A DNA stretch of 64,000 nt from Parapristionchus giblindavisi (GCA_943737045.1 CALSFV010000502.1:7501-71500), one strand, 5' to 3'. Counted from the first letter of the stretch, positions 49,035-60,852 are shown. Notes: generated by a model not told the origin, from the sequence alone. Made by a program: numbers and translations.

Positions 49035-49690
49035 TCATATTGTCAAAATTTTACAATTTACAGTTTAGCACTCTTTATCAAGATCAAATAAACAGTGAAA
49101 TCACTTGATCTGGAGTGTCCTACTACTGACAATGAGATAAAAGGAAGAACGAAGTAACAAAACGAAGTCTTCGCCTAATGCTTTGTCATGTTGTTTGTTT
49201 TTCTAATGTTGCCACGATACAACGCTAAACTCTTACATATGTGATTTGTGAAATGGCGTTGAAGGAACAGAGCCGTGGTTAGATAAAAATCGTCAACTGT
49301 TTCTTTCATGGAAGTTTTCATGCTAGGAGACGGCGGAACTTCTTTGATTTCTGGCCCACCCCCCCCCTCCCCATTTCGATCTTTTCGATCGAATGGAGGG
49401 GTCGTCCTCCTCACTGGGAGGACGATGTCCACGGGGGCGAAATGCTCCCCGAGCTCTCCTCAAAATGGAAGAGCTCTGGACTGAAAGGGAGAGAAGGAAT
49501 CTAATGCTTTTATAGTCGAATGGGGTGATATGGAAATGAAATTGGATTAGAATGATAGAGTATGGGAAAAAAAGGAGAAAGAACTCTCATTTCATCATTC
49601 TATCAATCATGATGCGGTTGGTTTTACAACAACCGAGAAAATGGTCCGTTACTAGGCGAAATGAATAATGAGTGATGAGGAATTAGAAAT
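49035..49690. other. Unique stretch between duplicated blocks
   Basis: Sequence shared with the collagen 1 flank ends at about 49034. What follows is single-copy, with a C-rich run near 49355-49370 and a TTTCGATC palindrome at 49376-49392. No exon is seen. Confidence 0.5.
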
Positions 49691-50247
49691 GACTAGAATT
49701 GATCTGTAATACGATCTGGGCCAGGAATCACAGAAGTGCCAAAATGGCACTGGGTCGGAAGAGAACCGACTGGATGATAACTATTTGCATATTTTGTCTA
49801 TTCAGTAACGTTTGTCTCTCATATACGAATAGTTCTGTTTCATCGGTTGTCATCTTATTTAATAGACTCTCTATTCATTTCCTCTTCATCACCAATGACA
49901 GTGCATAAGCCCAGACAGACGTTGCCCTGGATTTCATGGATCAAAAAGAGGAAGTGGGAACACTGAAACAGTATTTGCGGGCTTTATAAGAATCGTCTCC
50001 TCCATTCCAACAACAGGAAATAGGACGAATATCATACAAATTACGAAGGTTAGTTGACTATTTCGAGTAAATTTCGAATTAGGACGTCATTTTGAATTTA
50101 AGAATAGAAATAATGAATAAGAAGTTTACCCCGTTTTGACTCTCAGCATACCAAAGCGTGAATCTGATAAAGTGTATTGTACACGAATCTATCATAATTT
50201 TCTCAACATTCATTCAGGTCATTCTCTTACTTTCTAAACCTATTGAG

Positions 50248-51331
50248 ATGTACACTTATGGCATCATATTACTTTTCGGATACGTTAGTTTGCTCATTGT
50301 TAGGCATCATCAAAATGATAAATATAACTTGAGATTTCTTGCCAAATGTATGAACCATCACCTTCTTCGCAGCGTAAGAACGTATTACAAGTCTTTCCTA
50401 CTGATTCAGCCGATGCTTGCTCGATTCAATGTTATCAACAGGTAGATTCATAAGCCTATCCACTCTGACTACATTCTCTCACTTGCTTTGTCTGAGAGAG
50501 CGTGACCAGAACAGATTGTTCAAATTCAAATTAAATTAATTGATCAACGCGCATTCAACTAAAAACGAAAAGTTGATTCTTTGAAACTCGTACTCCGTCA
50601 AAGGAGGAAGAAAAGATTCGACATCTATGAGAATGTAGAAGGTTTTGCAGAGTATACTCTTGTAGTAGGCGCTTCTTGATACTGCGTAGAGGCCGACAGA
50701 AGTCAATATTATTTCAGATACAGTGTCAAGCATACGTTTACCGTGAAGGTCGGTGCGCACTCCTGGGCGACGACATTGATAGCAGCCACTGTGTCTCACC
50801 TGACACAGTCTATTCAAAAATAGACGGTATGTTATTCTACAACTTTCGAGAGATGCAACCAATTAAATTAATCCCTTTTTAGTTTGTTCTCGGCTGAAAT
50901 TCTCAAATAATGTCACTTGTTCGAATGGCCTATGGACCTGTGGAGTTAATGATACAATAACGGCTGTTACAAGCAAGAATCGAATTTCCGGACTGAAAGT
51001 TGAATATGACTTCAAGGAGAATAAGTACTACATGCTTTCGAGCTTTGCAGCATGGAAAGTAGAACTGAATAGTTCGGATACAAGTTTGGTTTGTGTAAAC
51101 AACCATGATTACTGCTCAACGAACATTCCTATTGCAATTGGTGGAATTATTCAAAAAGGGATTAGATGCGACAGTGGGGACAATACCAGCGTGACTATTG
51201 TCTATCTCGATAATGAAACCGTTCAAACTGTAACTACAGCATACTGTGCTCAGATAGGCCACTTCTGTAGATACACTGGGGAGTGTAATAAAAGAAGTCC
51301 TATCGCGTACTACAAGTGCGATTCTTCATAA
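50248..51331 (+). CDS. Secreted cysteine-rich PAN/apple-like protein, copy C
   Basis: Four exons: 50248-50283, 50334-50441, 50718-50826, 50883-51331; 233 residues, all joins in phase. Signal peptide MYTYGIIL with donor GTTAGT; N-terminal domain with DSADACSIQCYQQ, QCQAYVYREGRCALLG and SSHCVSPDTVYS; C-terminal domain CSNGLWTCGVNDTITAV .. GIRCDSGDNTSVTIVYLD ending RSPIAYYKCDSS. The last 30 residues differ most from copy B (CRYTGECNKR replaces LKDNFPRRYR), adding a cysteine pair. The frame is open upstream to 50158 (MNLIKCIVHESIIIFSTF), but the homologous start in A and B favours 50248. About 150 bp between the TATA-like box and the ATG is absent from B. Paralogue of B from the segmental duplication; function unknown. 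Confidence 0.75.
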
Positions 51332-51344
51332 GAATCTGCAACCT

Positions 51345-51461
51345 AAAGGCACACCCCGAGCTAAATTGAAACTCTCCACTCTCGCCACACTCTCTCGCTT
51401 TCTTTGTCTACGAGAGAGCTTTGCAAGAGCATAGTGTAAAATTAGCTTGTGGTGTGCCTTA
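51345..51461. mobile_element. MITE-A copy downstream of gene C
   Basis: Same insertion as 42776-42892 with a few substitutions (TTTGTCTACGAG, CATAGTGTAAAATTAGC). Here the gene stops 10 bp earlier, so the element does not supply the stop codon. Confidence 0.85.
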
Positions 51462-51593
51462 AAGCTCTGCAGAGTAATCATCCACTGCAGATTAAAAGTC
51501 CTTATCGCCCTTTATTAATTAGACCTAATACATTTGGTTTCATTTACAATTAGCTTGTTTCCTTCTTACTATTGTACTTTCTTCTCATTCTAC

Positions 51594-52208
51594 AGTCGCG
51601 CCGGAAAGTCAGCGCCAACTTTTTGTTTTTGCTATATTTTTTGAACCAAGCGTGGTATGGGGCCGCTCCCGCGAGTTCTTATGGGAAATTTATCGAGGAA
51701 TCCGGCCCTGATATTGCCGACTCATGAAAATTTCTCATTATTGCGTAATGATGACGCAATCGAAGTCCACTTTTTTGAAAAATCATAACTCCGAAGAAAA
51801 ATTTTTTCCAGCCTACCGTTCTTCTATAAGTTTGAGATCTACGCGTCGGCTACCCAGAAAAATTTTTTTAGGTTGCTGCGATTTTTTTCAACCGCAGCGG
51901 CCTTGCTGCAAAATGGCGGCTGCAAACTCAGATCTCAGCTCCAAGACATGCTAGAGACTCGTTCTTGGGATCAAAATGATCCTTATGATGTCCCAAATAA
52001 TCCCTGATAGTTTGGTTCTGATCGGACCACAAGTGCCTTCAGTACACCAAAGAGTCACTTTTTCAGATGACCTCACTTTGAGGGCCTACAATTATGAGAG
52101 TGATTTTTCTAAAAATGTGGTTCTTGTGCTAAAATGTGCCGAAATCATCATAGAATACGTCTGCAAGCTTGGGAGAACCCATCTTGCAGCCCCTCGGTGC
52201 CACATCAG
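51594..52208. mobile_element. Sequence present only in the right copy, one Tc1-like end
   Basis: The left and right duplicated blocks agree up to CTTCTCATTCTA (51593) and again from TGTGCGTACAAATTCC (52209). Between them this copy has TACAGTCGCGCCGGAAAG at its left edge, a Tc1/mariner-like terminus, then about 600 bp without a matching right end. The other copy has unrelated AT-rich DNA (43030-43197). It is either a truncated insertion or replacement DNA. Confidence 0.5.
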
Positions 52209-52621
52209 ATGTGCGTACAAATTCCTATGGAGCTTAGGGATTCGAAGGGACAAAATAAAGCGACTGATCTTTGATCTAATTCGACACTGGCTCCGCCCAA
52301 TTTTGATGCGATCTGGACTTTTGGAGTAGTGTCGATATATTATATTATCTTGATAAGCGCTGTGATACCACGGCATACGAAATAATTTTTTGAACTTCCT
52401 TTCAAACTGAAAAAAATGTTAGAACACCTTTTCAGGCTCGTTAGAAAACGGAAAATCAACGATAATTTCATCATTTGTTTTTTATGCGCAGAGTTACCAA
52501 GATATATTGCAGTATTGCAAGATTTTAAACTTCAAATATATCGGTTTTATTGATTGCTCTGATCACGTGACGTGCGCATTAGATCTCGCTTTATCACATT
52601 TTATTTCTAAAAGAAGTTCAT

Positions 52622-54106
52622 TTATTTCTTTTCTTCTTCTTTAGCATCCTTCTTTTCTCCTTCCTCCTTATTCTCTTCCTCCTTCTTCTCCTCCTCCTTC
52701 TTTTCCTCTTTCTTCTCCTCTTCCTTCACCTCTGGCTGCGGTATCTGTATTTCCTTCTTTTCTTCCTGAAATAAAGTCAGTCCGCGATCAGGATACAGTG
52801 TATTCTACAGTATACCTTCTTCTCGTCGGTCAATTCGAACAGACACAGTTGTCTCGAAACACCCTGCGGTATCTTACCGACAGTCCAAACCTGAATCGGA
52901 GTACTGTATCCGACTTTTCATAATAGCACACAATATAAGACACTTATTGTCCGTATAAAATGAACTAATATCACATTGCCTTGCCACAAGCTGCTAAAAG
53001 CAAAAAATTCTATCGATCAGCCCCCCCCCTTTCCCTCTTCGCACTCTCTCTGATCTACCTGCTATCTCGCTTGGGCGCTCTTTCTAAACATAGAAACACA
53101 TTGTGGCTGTGGCTGGCTAGTACCAAATAAACATGTGTATTTCATACGGTCAATCAACTATATTGTCTGCATCACTAGATCATTGATTCTATGATTTTAA
53201 AAACATATAATATATACATTTAAATAAAATAAAGTTGAACCTGTCTGGCAGTTTTCGCTGCATCGGTCTTCTTATCACTCTTGACGTGGTAGAAAGCGAA
53301 GAAGTGTTTGAGGTTCTCGGGGACGCTCTTGCCAACGAAAGTGATCTTCACCGTGACTGTTTCCTGCAAAAGCAGGTCATCAGATCAGGGCGACAACGTT
53401 TAATAATACAAAACGTAGATTCTTTTTATATGCATAACCTTTTACCGAAAGGGTGTTTTAAGGAAATGCCCGAGAAGGGAAAATTTCAGACATAAATTAC
53501 ATGATCACGAATGCAACATGTATGATTTTACTTGAATGAGCTATGAGCTGCTAGGATACCTTCGGTTCGACGAATCCGAGAGGTTGGCGCACTTGGAAGA
53601 TGTCGTTGGACGTACATTTGACCTGGACAGTGAATTATCGATTAGAAATGGTGGCCTTTAAGCTCTTTCGTGGAGTAAACTGGCCAGTTTTCAACTTTGG
53701 ATATCGAATATCGTTATCCGAGTTGAAAGGTGATTGCCGGAGCAGGGGAAATCGTGAATTTTCGAATTGGAAAGATGTATCAAAAAAGGTAAACGGGTAT
53801 CGAACCCGCGTGACGTGTTTACAATGGCTGTCTACGAGAATGTGGCCAGAACGGATAGTAAAATAGTATTCTCGAGGTGCGCAAAATGGGCGGGCGGGAC
53901 TCACCTTGAACGCATGTCTTTCATTAGTATTATTCGTGATCTTTCTCTCAATAGTGATGGGCTCGCCCAGTTTGCCTTTGTATATGATCTTCTCATCGGG
54001 ATCGAGTATGAGCTGAAGATCAAAGATCAGAGATCAGAAATCAAAGATCAATAATCGAAGATCAAAGATCAAATACCGCGAATGGCTTCTCTCCAGGCTT
54101 GGCCAT
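52622..54106 (-). CDS. MSP-domain (major sperm protein/VAP-type) protein with Lys/Glu tail
   Basis: Six exons on the minus strand: 54106-54077, 54012-53905, 53622-53560, 53363-53241, 52890-52816, 52765-52622; 180 residues, all joins in phase. Residues 11-130 form one MSP domain: LILDPDEKIIYKGKLGEP, ITNNTNERHAFKVKCTSND, the hallmark VRQPLGFVEPKETVTVKITF, then ENLKHFFAFYHV. A 47-residue tail is almost all Lys and Glu. MSP-domain proteins form immunoglobulin-like beta sandwiches used in sperm motility or as adaptors; the charged tail suggests a cytoskeletal or assembly role (inference). The first exon begins just after TTGTCAG at 54116-54122, nine bases before the ATG, which could be a trans-splice acceptor. 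A decayed, rearranged copy is at 43.6-45.3 kb. Confidence 0.85.
53790..53850 (-). other. tRNA-like T-arm in MSP intron
   Basis: Minus strand GCGGGTTCGATACCCG gives a good T-arm and B box. The rest does not fold into a tRNA. Confidence 0.35.
54016..54075. repeat. GATCAAA heptamer repeats in MSP intron 1
   Basis: AAGATCAAAGATCAG and related units, the inverse of the TTTGATC repeats elsewhere. They fill almost the whole 64-nt intron between exons 1 and 2. Confidence 0.75.
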
Positions 54107-54424
54107 ACCGCGAACCTGACAAGACTCGTTGTAACCAAATGTAGTGTATTAAATTGTAATAGAAAACAATTAGAAATAGAGAACAGAAGACGATAGCCTA
54201 CCGCTCAAGACGAAGTGAAAATGTTGAAATGAATTGGAAGGACTGAAAATCAGTGAGAAACAATAGAAATTATAATTTCTCGACTGATGATTAATTCAAT
54301 TTCATCTTGATCATTCTGCTGATGAGGTATCAGAAACGGCACCACTTCAGAACAATGAACTAGTCCAAAAAGGGATCCTGCGAAAAAACATTTTAAAAAA
54401 ACGGACCTTCCGGAATTTTATGCT

Positions 54425-54892
54425 ATACCGTCAAAACGAGAGAAAAGGACACAAGTAGGAGATTATACGGAAAAATCTCCTATTTTTCCATACTTTTCAG
54501 CATATGGATCAGTTATATTTCCTTGACCGTTATTCCAAATTATATGAATTTTGGGCTATGGAATCTACCAACCATTCCACTTTGGTCTATGTTGGATTCA
54601 GGATCTAAATTCCGTATCTAATTTTACTCAAAATTGCTCTTCCAAACATAGACCCATCTCTCCATCAAAAAGGCAACTTTACCAGAAAATCCAACTTTTT
54701 CATTGAATTTCAAATTTGATTATTCTTTCTTAATTTAGTTGGTGAGCCACCTCCGAATGAAACTCCAATGTCATTTTCCATGAAAATCAACACAGAAAGT
54801 TGTAAAATTGAAAAATAATGACAAATATGGAAAAATCTCCTAAAATTCCGTACAATCTCCTACTTGTGTCGTTTTCTTTCGTTTTAACGGTA
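54425..54892. mobile_element. Inverted-repeat element (TACCGTCAAAACGAG)
   Basis: TACCGTCAAAACGAGAGAAA with ACACAAGTAGGAGATT at the left, AATCTCCTACTTGTGT and TTTCGTTTTAACGGTA at the right, arms about 70 bp, AT-rich interior. Confidence 0.75.
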
Positions 54893-56760
54893 CTTCTGGA
54901 CTGGTATGAAGTAGTGCCCGAAAGTCGTTACGAAAAGCACTGTAGACTTCACCTTTTTCTTGTATTTAATTTTTCTAGAAAAAAAAAATAAATAAAATAA
55001 AGAGCATAAGGCATTATTTCTCAATGTCAATACAACTTGAGGGTATCCTTCTTCTTTACTGACGGTACTGTGCACTGTTTTATCTTTATTTAAGTATTTC
55101 CTTTTTTTTAAAATTTTTTTATATTTTATGGTTATTTCATCACACACGATCAATAATAGAGTATCTCTCTTTATCTTTCCATCGAAGGAGCAAGTGGAAA
55201 TGATGCAAAAATGGAAATATACGGATGTGAAGGGTTAAAAGGGGGACGCCGACAAGGGGGGGGAGTTGAAAGAGCATACGGTATACAACTAGAGATACCT
55301 AAAGTAGTCGATAAGAGAAGCTGGAATCAAGGTTAAACGTGTGAGCTAGGAGGAAAACCGCACCGGAGAATAGCACGATAGGAAAGTGAGGGAAGAAGCT
55401 CATGGGACAAAAATTATTCGAAGCCGGGGAATAGCCCAAGTTAATTCGAAACAATACATTCTGAGGATGCATCCATTGTACCCATGAACAGTCGACAAAC
55501 TTGACGTAACAATCGTAAGGGGGACTTCAGGAAAACGCTTCCGACTACGGTTGCGACGTCAAGTTTGTTGGCAAACGGTTTCCCACCGTCCATGGATACC
55601 TACACTTAACGTACAGTATCGAGATTAAAAAGAGTGAGCAGAACGGAGAGTTTGACGATTTAACTTGGCTTATTCGTTTGATGCATAAATTGGTGCTGAA
55701 TATTCGAATGGATGAGGGGACCTAAGCGCAGAAAACCGACCAACGAACGTCAATTTCGGAGCCGAATAATTTTGAACTAGTCAAGCCGTATAATAGAGAA
55801 AGTAATTAAATAAATCCTAGGAAATGCGCTCCGAAAGACGTTCGTTGGTTGCGGTTTATGTTGTACAGGGGGAAGTCAAACTCTTTGTTTAGGGTGATTG
55901 AAAGACCGAAAGATACGATAGAAGGAATAGAAGGACGAGGACTCATTTGTGCTGGAATCATGAAAAACCGGAACGGAAAAATATAGATCGGGAAGGTTGA
56001 AGGCCTATGTTGTGTAGAGTAAGGTAATGTAAGGAAAAGTTGGTAATTGGTACCTCTCACTCAGAGAAAATTACATGAATTACTAGATTACGTAATACAA
56101 AATTTTTGAAAAAAAAATTAACATTCGTGTAATTTTCCCTGTGAAGCTAACACAGAACTATGCTACTTTCTAGATCGGAAAACATGGAAAGTCTTTCGGT
56201 GATAAAGTTCTTGAGCTGTTGGCGTGAAGGTAGACAGAAAACTGAGTCTTGGCGGGAAAATTACAGTAATCGTTCGGCGCGACAAAATGGGCGGGACTTA
56301 GGCGGGGCTTTGACTGATAAAAATGATGTGTACCACAATGCAGATGAGGAGCAAATCGAACGGAAGATTGGGTGAAGATAAACGAGAAAAGATAAAGAGA
56401 GATAATAATAATAGTAGTAATATGAAGGCAAAACGGGTCAGAGCACGGTGTTCAATACAATAGTAGATAATAGATCTCAAGTGAAAAAAACCTAGGCGAT
56501 TAGAAATAATATAGATATAATAATATTCGATCGATAAAAAAAAATTTCAAGGAATAATAAAAAAGTGGGCAGCGGTGTCAGTTTTCGTTCAAACCCGTGT
56601 ATGCGAACGTAATGGCTTTTAGAAAATTCATATTTAAGGGTGGAAAAAATCAGAGAAAGAAGAGCTGAAGAGATAGACCGATCACAGTTAGAAGAGCAAA
56701 TGAGTGTGTGTGGCTGTGCGCACAAGGCAGAGAGAAATATATGAAGTGGGGCGGGACTTG
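54893..56760. other. Intergenic stretch with two small foldbacks, no gene seen
   Basis: Contains a foldback at 55490-55590 (ACAAACTTGACGTAAC / GTTGCGACGTCAAGTTTG, centre related to 16671-16810) and another at 55725-55860 (CCGACCAACGAACGTC / GACGTTCGTTGGTTGC). Minus-strand frames at 54884-55153 and 55806-56060 lack splice support. Confidence 0.45.
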
Positions 56761-56883
56761 ACTACTACAGTAACCCGCCTCTCTCGGTAACCGTACTGGG
56801 GGCGAGCGTTCGTGGATGTACCGTATACCTGGGGATAAGCTGACCCGGGAACCGGGTCATTGGGGTTTTAGGTTCGGCTAAGC

Positions 56884-59312
56884 CTAAGGGCAGTAGACGT
56901 ACCGAGAGAGCGCGAGCAGTAGCAACAGTGCGAGAGCGGACAGTGATAGCGGGCCAGAGGACGATGTCGGTTCGGTACCATTGGTGCCGTTGGTACCGAC
57001 GGTACCGACGGTTCGGGACCGGTCGCAGAGCGCCCTGCGGCTGTCGCACATGTCCTTGGAGGCGAGGGAGTGATCATGGGCGACGACTCCCCTGATGTCG
57101 CAGGGATGAACACACTCACAACCGACATCACGACCAGACGGAATGTGCAGATCTGAAAGATCATCTTTGTATTTACTTTTAAATTTTCAACAATTTGTAA
57201 TTTCTTATAAACATTTCAACTAAAGTGTGTACACATAAATCTTTTCATTCTGGAACAGCTAACAATCAATCTAATTTCGAGCACTACAAAATCTCTTCAT
57301 TGTCAGATCTACAGATTGATCATCATCTGGGTAAAGTGTTTAAAATGTTTTAAAATGTATTGTAAAAAATACATTTAAAAACATTTTAACAGGAGCATTT
57401 TAGCATCAACTTTGGTATTACGCGGCAAAAGTAGACGATTCATCTCTATTTTCAGCCTTCTTAGGTACATATCCCCCTCATTTTTCGTCCACTCTCCATC
57501 CCAGTCCCTTTTCTATCCCATTTCATCGTAGTACTCATCTTATTCGTTCCATGTCTATCTATCTCTCTCCTTCTCCTTCTCTTCTCCCTCTCCCTCTCTC
57601 TCCCCCTCTCTCTCTCACTCCTCTGACTCGCTTCATAAAGTTCTCTTTTTTTTCGTTGGAGGGCCAAGTGCGAGAGAGATGGATGAATCGATGAAGGAGA
57701 GGCAGAGTACTCTTTTAGTCACTCTCTCCCTCTCCCTCTGCCTTTTATTCACTCTCTCCATCTCCCTCTGCCTTTTATTCACTCTCTCCCTCTCCCTCTG
57801 CCTTTTATTCACTCTCTCTCCCTCTCCCTCTCCATGCCTCAAGTTGAAAGGGAGAAGCAGCAAAAGCAGGGAGCATTCCACAACAAAGGAAAGAGGGCCT
57901 ATCTCTCTCTCTCTCCTTATGTCATTTCTCTTACTCAACGAGACAATTTCGAGTAACACAATACTGATATACAATGATATCAAAAGAGATAACGGAAAGA
58001 GGGAGAAGTTTGATAAATTAGAAAAGAAAGTGAGCAAGAAGCGTAATGTTAGAAACGAGAAAGGTGATGTGTTTAAGAGTTGCAGATGGGATACTTTTAC
58101 CAATTAATAAAATCAAATCATTTATTCCTGTATAAGGAAGGCCTGTTGTTGGGTCACGTAAAACGAGGTCAGGAAAATAAAACAGGATATAATAATATTC
58201 ACACTGATTCACACAATCATCTAGAAAGTAAGTTGAAAGCACACCCCATGGTAATCTACACTCCGTTCTGACCATGCTCTCTCGTTGACGAAGAAAGCGA
58301 GAGAATGTGGTATGTCTTTAAAGGGGCTGAGACCTTTGTCAACGGTCTCTTCAACGATCTACGCTCTCTCGTTGTTAGAGAACAGAGAAATAGTGTGCGC
58401 AATGAAGAGACCATTGAGTGAGGTCACTTTCCCTTTAAAGGGTGTAAGTTGATCTCAACTCTGATGCATACACCTTGAGCTATGGCTCGCATTCATTAAT
58501 ATCCATTGCATTATTAATCGCTCGCGGATTTTGCTGATTCGATGATGAATAAATCATCGCCGAGCTCTGTCGGTGCAAGAGATCGAGAGCGTTGCACAGC
58601 AGGGTTTCAGCATATCGCGAGAAAGATTAGATAATAACATTCCAGAGATGCGTAATGAGTGCATGAGTACTGAACGAGTTATCAAACATATTTAAAGGGA
58701 GAGTGACCTCTCTCAATGGCCTCTTCATTCCGCACACTATTTCTCTGTTCTCTAACAACGAGAGAGCGTAGAGCGTTGAAGAGACCGTTGACAAAGGTTT
58801 CAGTCCCTTTAAAGGCACACTCTGATGTGAGCTGATTTTTCTCGGCTATGTCAGCGCTCTGTCGTAAGCAATGAAAGCGAGAGCGCATTGCCAGAGAGTT
58901 TCAAATTTTATCGAGGAGTGCCTTTAAAGTGAGCGTTACCTCTCTCAATGGTCTCTGCATTGCGCACACCATTTCTCTGTGCTCTAACAATGAGAGAGAA
59001 TTGCGCGTCGAAGAGACCATTGAGAGAGGTTTCGCTCCCTTTAAAAACAATTTCAAAAATAGAGTAATTGAAATTGTATTAGAATATTCAATCACATTAC
59101 TTTTTTTCGGATTTTAAGCATTTTTAAAATTAAAAAAAAAAATAAATGTAAAACTGACCTCGACACTGAAAGGATGGATGTCCGGCGTAGTCTACGACGC
59201 GACTGGTGGCAAGATGTGGACAGGCTAACTGGGCCGAGTAACACCATTCGATACACGGTCGAGAGGTCCAGATGTCGAGAAGTGATGACGCCAGCCAGCG
59301 CTTGTACCACAT
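56884..59312 (-). CDS. nlf-1: NLF-1/FAM155 (NALF)-like NALCN channel folding factor, 3' part
   Basis: Two exons, 59312-59159 and 57152-56884; the join is in phase (G plus AT gives Asp), 140 residues to the TAG. The first has RPCIEWCYSAQLACPHL and DYAGHPSFQC, matching the FAM155/NLF-1 cysteine-rich pattern P-C-x3-C-x3-Q-x2-C-P-x..Y-x-G-x2-S-F-x-C as I remember it. The second continues DVGCECVHPCDIRG and KDMCDSRRALC, has two NGT glycosylation sites and ends in a hydrophobic helix (SLSALALLLLLALSRYVYC) at the C-terminus: a tail anchor or GPI signal. NLF-1 proteins help the NCA/NALCN sodium leak channel fold in the ER and reach the axon (family knowledge). The 2-kb intron contains CT repeats, a LINE end and five MITEs. 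Upstream exons were not found and may lie beyond the window. Confidence 0.6.
57540..57840. repeat. CT tracts in the nlf-1-like intron, with a 36-bp tandem repeat
   Basis: 57714-57828 has about three copies of a 36-bp unit (CTCTGCCTTTTATTCACTCT core). CT tracts lie on both sides. Confidence 0.8.
58108..58188 (+). mobile_element. LINE-like 3' end fragment
   Basis: AAAATCAAATCATTTATTCC, GCCTGTTGTTGGGTCACG and AACGAGGTCAGGAAAA match the inverse of 19435-19535. Confidence 0.5.
58227..58436. mobile_element. MITE-A followed directly by MITE-B
   Basis: Short MITE-A (58227-58319; AAAGCACACCCCATGG .. GGTATGTCTTTA) shares its TTTAAAGG junction with MITE-B (58320-58436; AAGGGGCTGAGACC .. TCACTTTCCCTTTA). 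Confidence 0.8.
58693..59042. mobile_element. Triple MITE array: B-A-B
   Basis: MITE-B 58695-58811 (AAGGGAGAGTGACC .. TCAGTCCCTTTA), MITE-A 58812-58927 (AAGGCACACTCTGA .. GAGGAGTGCCTTTA), MITE-B 58928-59042 (AAGTGAGCGTTACC .. TTTCGCTCCCTTTA). Both junctions are TTTAAAG, with no spacer DNA. Confidence 0.85.
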
Positions 59313-60183
59313 CTGGAAGTAAAGGCGATTGTATTGTATTTTATTTTATACTGATAGGTATTTTAGAATAAAATTACTGGTTATCAGTATAAACCAGCTT
59401 GTACAACATCTACTAAAACATATTTAACTCAAAAATTCAATACCCATGCGTATGGTCCCAGTATATCCAGGATAATGAGTTGTTATGTAGCTACTATTTT
59501 CTCTCAAATGTTTCTGTGTTGATTATTAGTGTGCAGAGTGCATGCATTATTTTTTTCATTTTATTTCATTTTGAGTATGCTTCAGCTGACAATTTTATTT
59601 TTGTTATTTTTTTAAGTACGGAACTGTTTTTTTTTTCCATCATAACAACGATAAAATGTATAAAGAAAGCAACATTTATATTTTACCTGCTCATATCACA
59701 AAATAGCTTCATATTCTGCTCTAATGCTACCTCTCTTCCTCCACCCCTCTAACCCCTCCCTCCCTTCTTTCCTCTCGGACTATCCTAAACACTTTCGTTT
59801 CCCACACCTCCAGAAGAGATAGACAGAGGTTTATGCAAATGAGGCCTTTTCTCTTCTTCTTCTCCTTCTTCATCTAGCTTCTTCTTCTTCGCATGCACTC
59901 TATTCTTCCAATTCGATTTACTCACAGAAAATTGACTACACAGTCCAGAATCAGAATAATTTTATAATATTAATAACAATAATTTATTTATATGAATTGT
60001 GGCGGTGTTTCTCTAGGGTACACACGTTCCATAGCCGAGAATGTTGAAAAATGACCACAATTAAATGACATAGACGAGACCGTTTCCTATTTAGTGGACA
60101 TATAAGACAGAAGGAAGGGCAATGAAGATCGTTGTCTGCTCCCCCAATCCCTGCCCCCATTTACTGACGTTACTTCATTTCAT

Positions 60184-60256
60184 TTCGGAAGAGGGAGAGG
60201 AAGAGAAGAGAGGAAGAGAGGGGGGATGAGAGAGAGAGATAGAGGAAAGATAGAAA

Positions 60257-60323
<67 letters not shown>

Positions 60324-60325
60324 AG
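60184..60325. repeat. GA microsatellite
   Basis: GA-rich, with a pure dinucleotide run of about 60 bp near 60258-60319. Confidence 0.9.
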
Positions 60326-60379
60326 GGAGTCCTGTCCTCCAGTCTCTTGTACCACACACTATTATACAAAACGAAATTA

Positions 60380-60468
60380 GAAGGAGAGAGAGGGAGAGGT
60401 AGAGGGAGAGGGAGAGGGACAGAAAGAGGAAAGAGATGGAGGAGAAAGAGAGGAGAGAGAGAAAGAGA

Positions 60469-60542
<74 letters not shown>

Positions 60543-60550
60543 AAGAGAGT
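60380..60550. repeat. GA microsatellite
   Basis: GAGAGGGA units then a pure GA run (60476-60537). Followed at 60662-60745 by a CT tract of opposite polarity. Confidence 0.9.
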
Positions 60551-60852
60551 CCTTCAGTTTACGAGAATGACAATCCGAAATGCATTCTAAGGTACATCTC
60601 CTCTACTCCTTCTTTTCTGGACACTATCTATTTTGTCGACGTACTCCCTTTTACTAAAATCTCTTCCTCTCCTTTTTCTAGCTTCTCTCCCTCTCCCTCT
60701 CCCTGTTCTTCTCCTTCTGCTTTTTCTCCTCTCTCTCTCTACACTCATTCTCTTCTCCGGCCTTCTTCCTCATGTCAGTCTAGATATGTCAACTTTTCCG
60801 TCGAATCCCAAAAGAACAACGCTGAAGATGGCGTATGGAGAACGCAGTCCAG

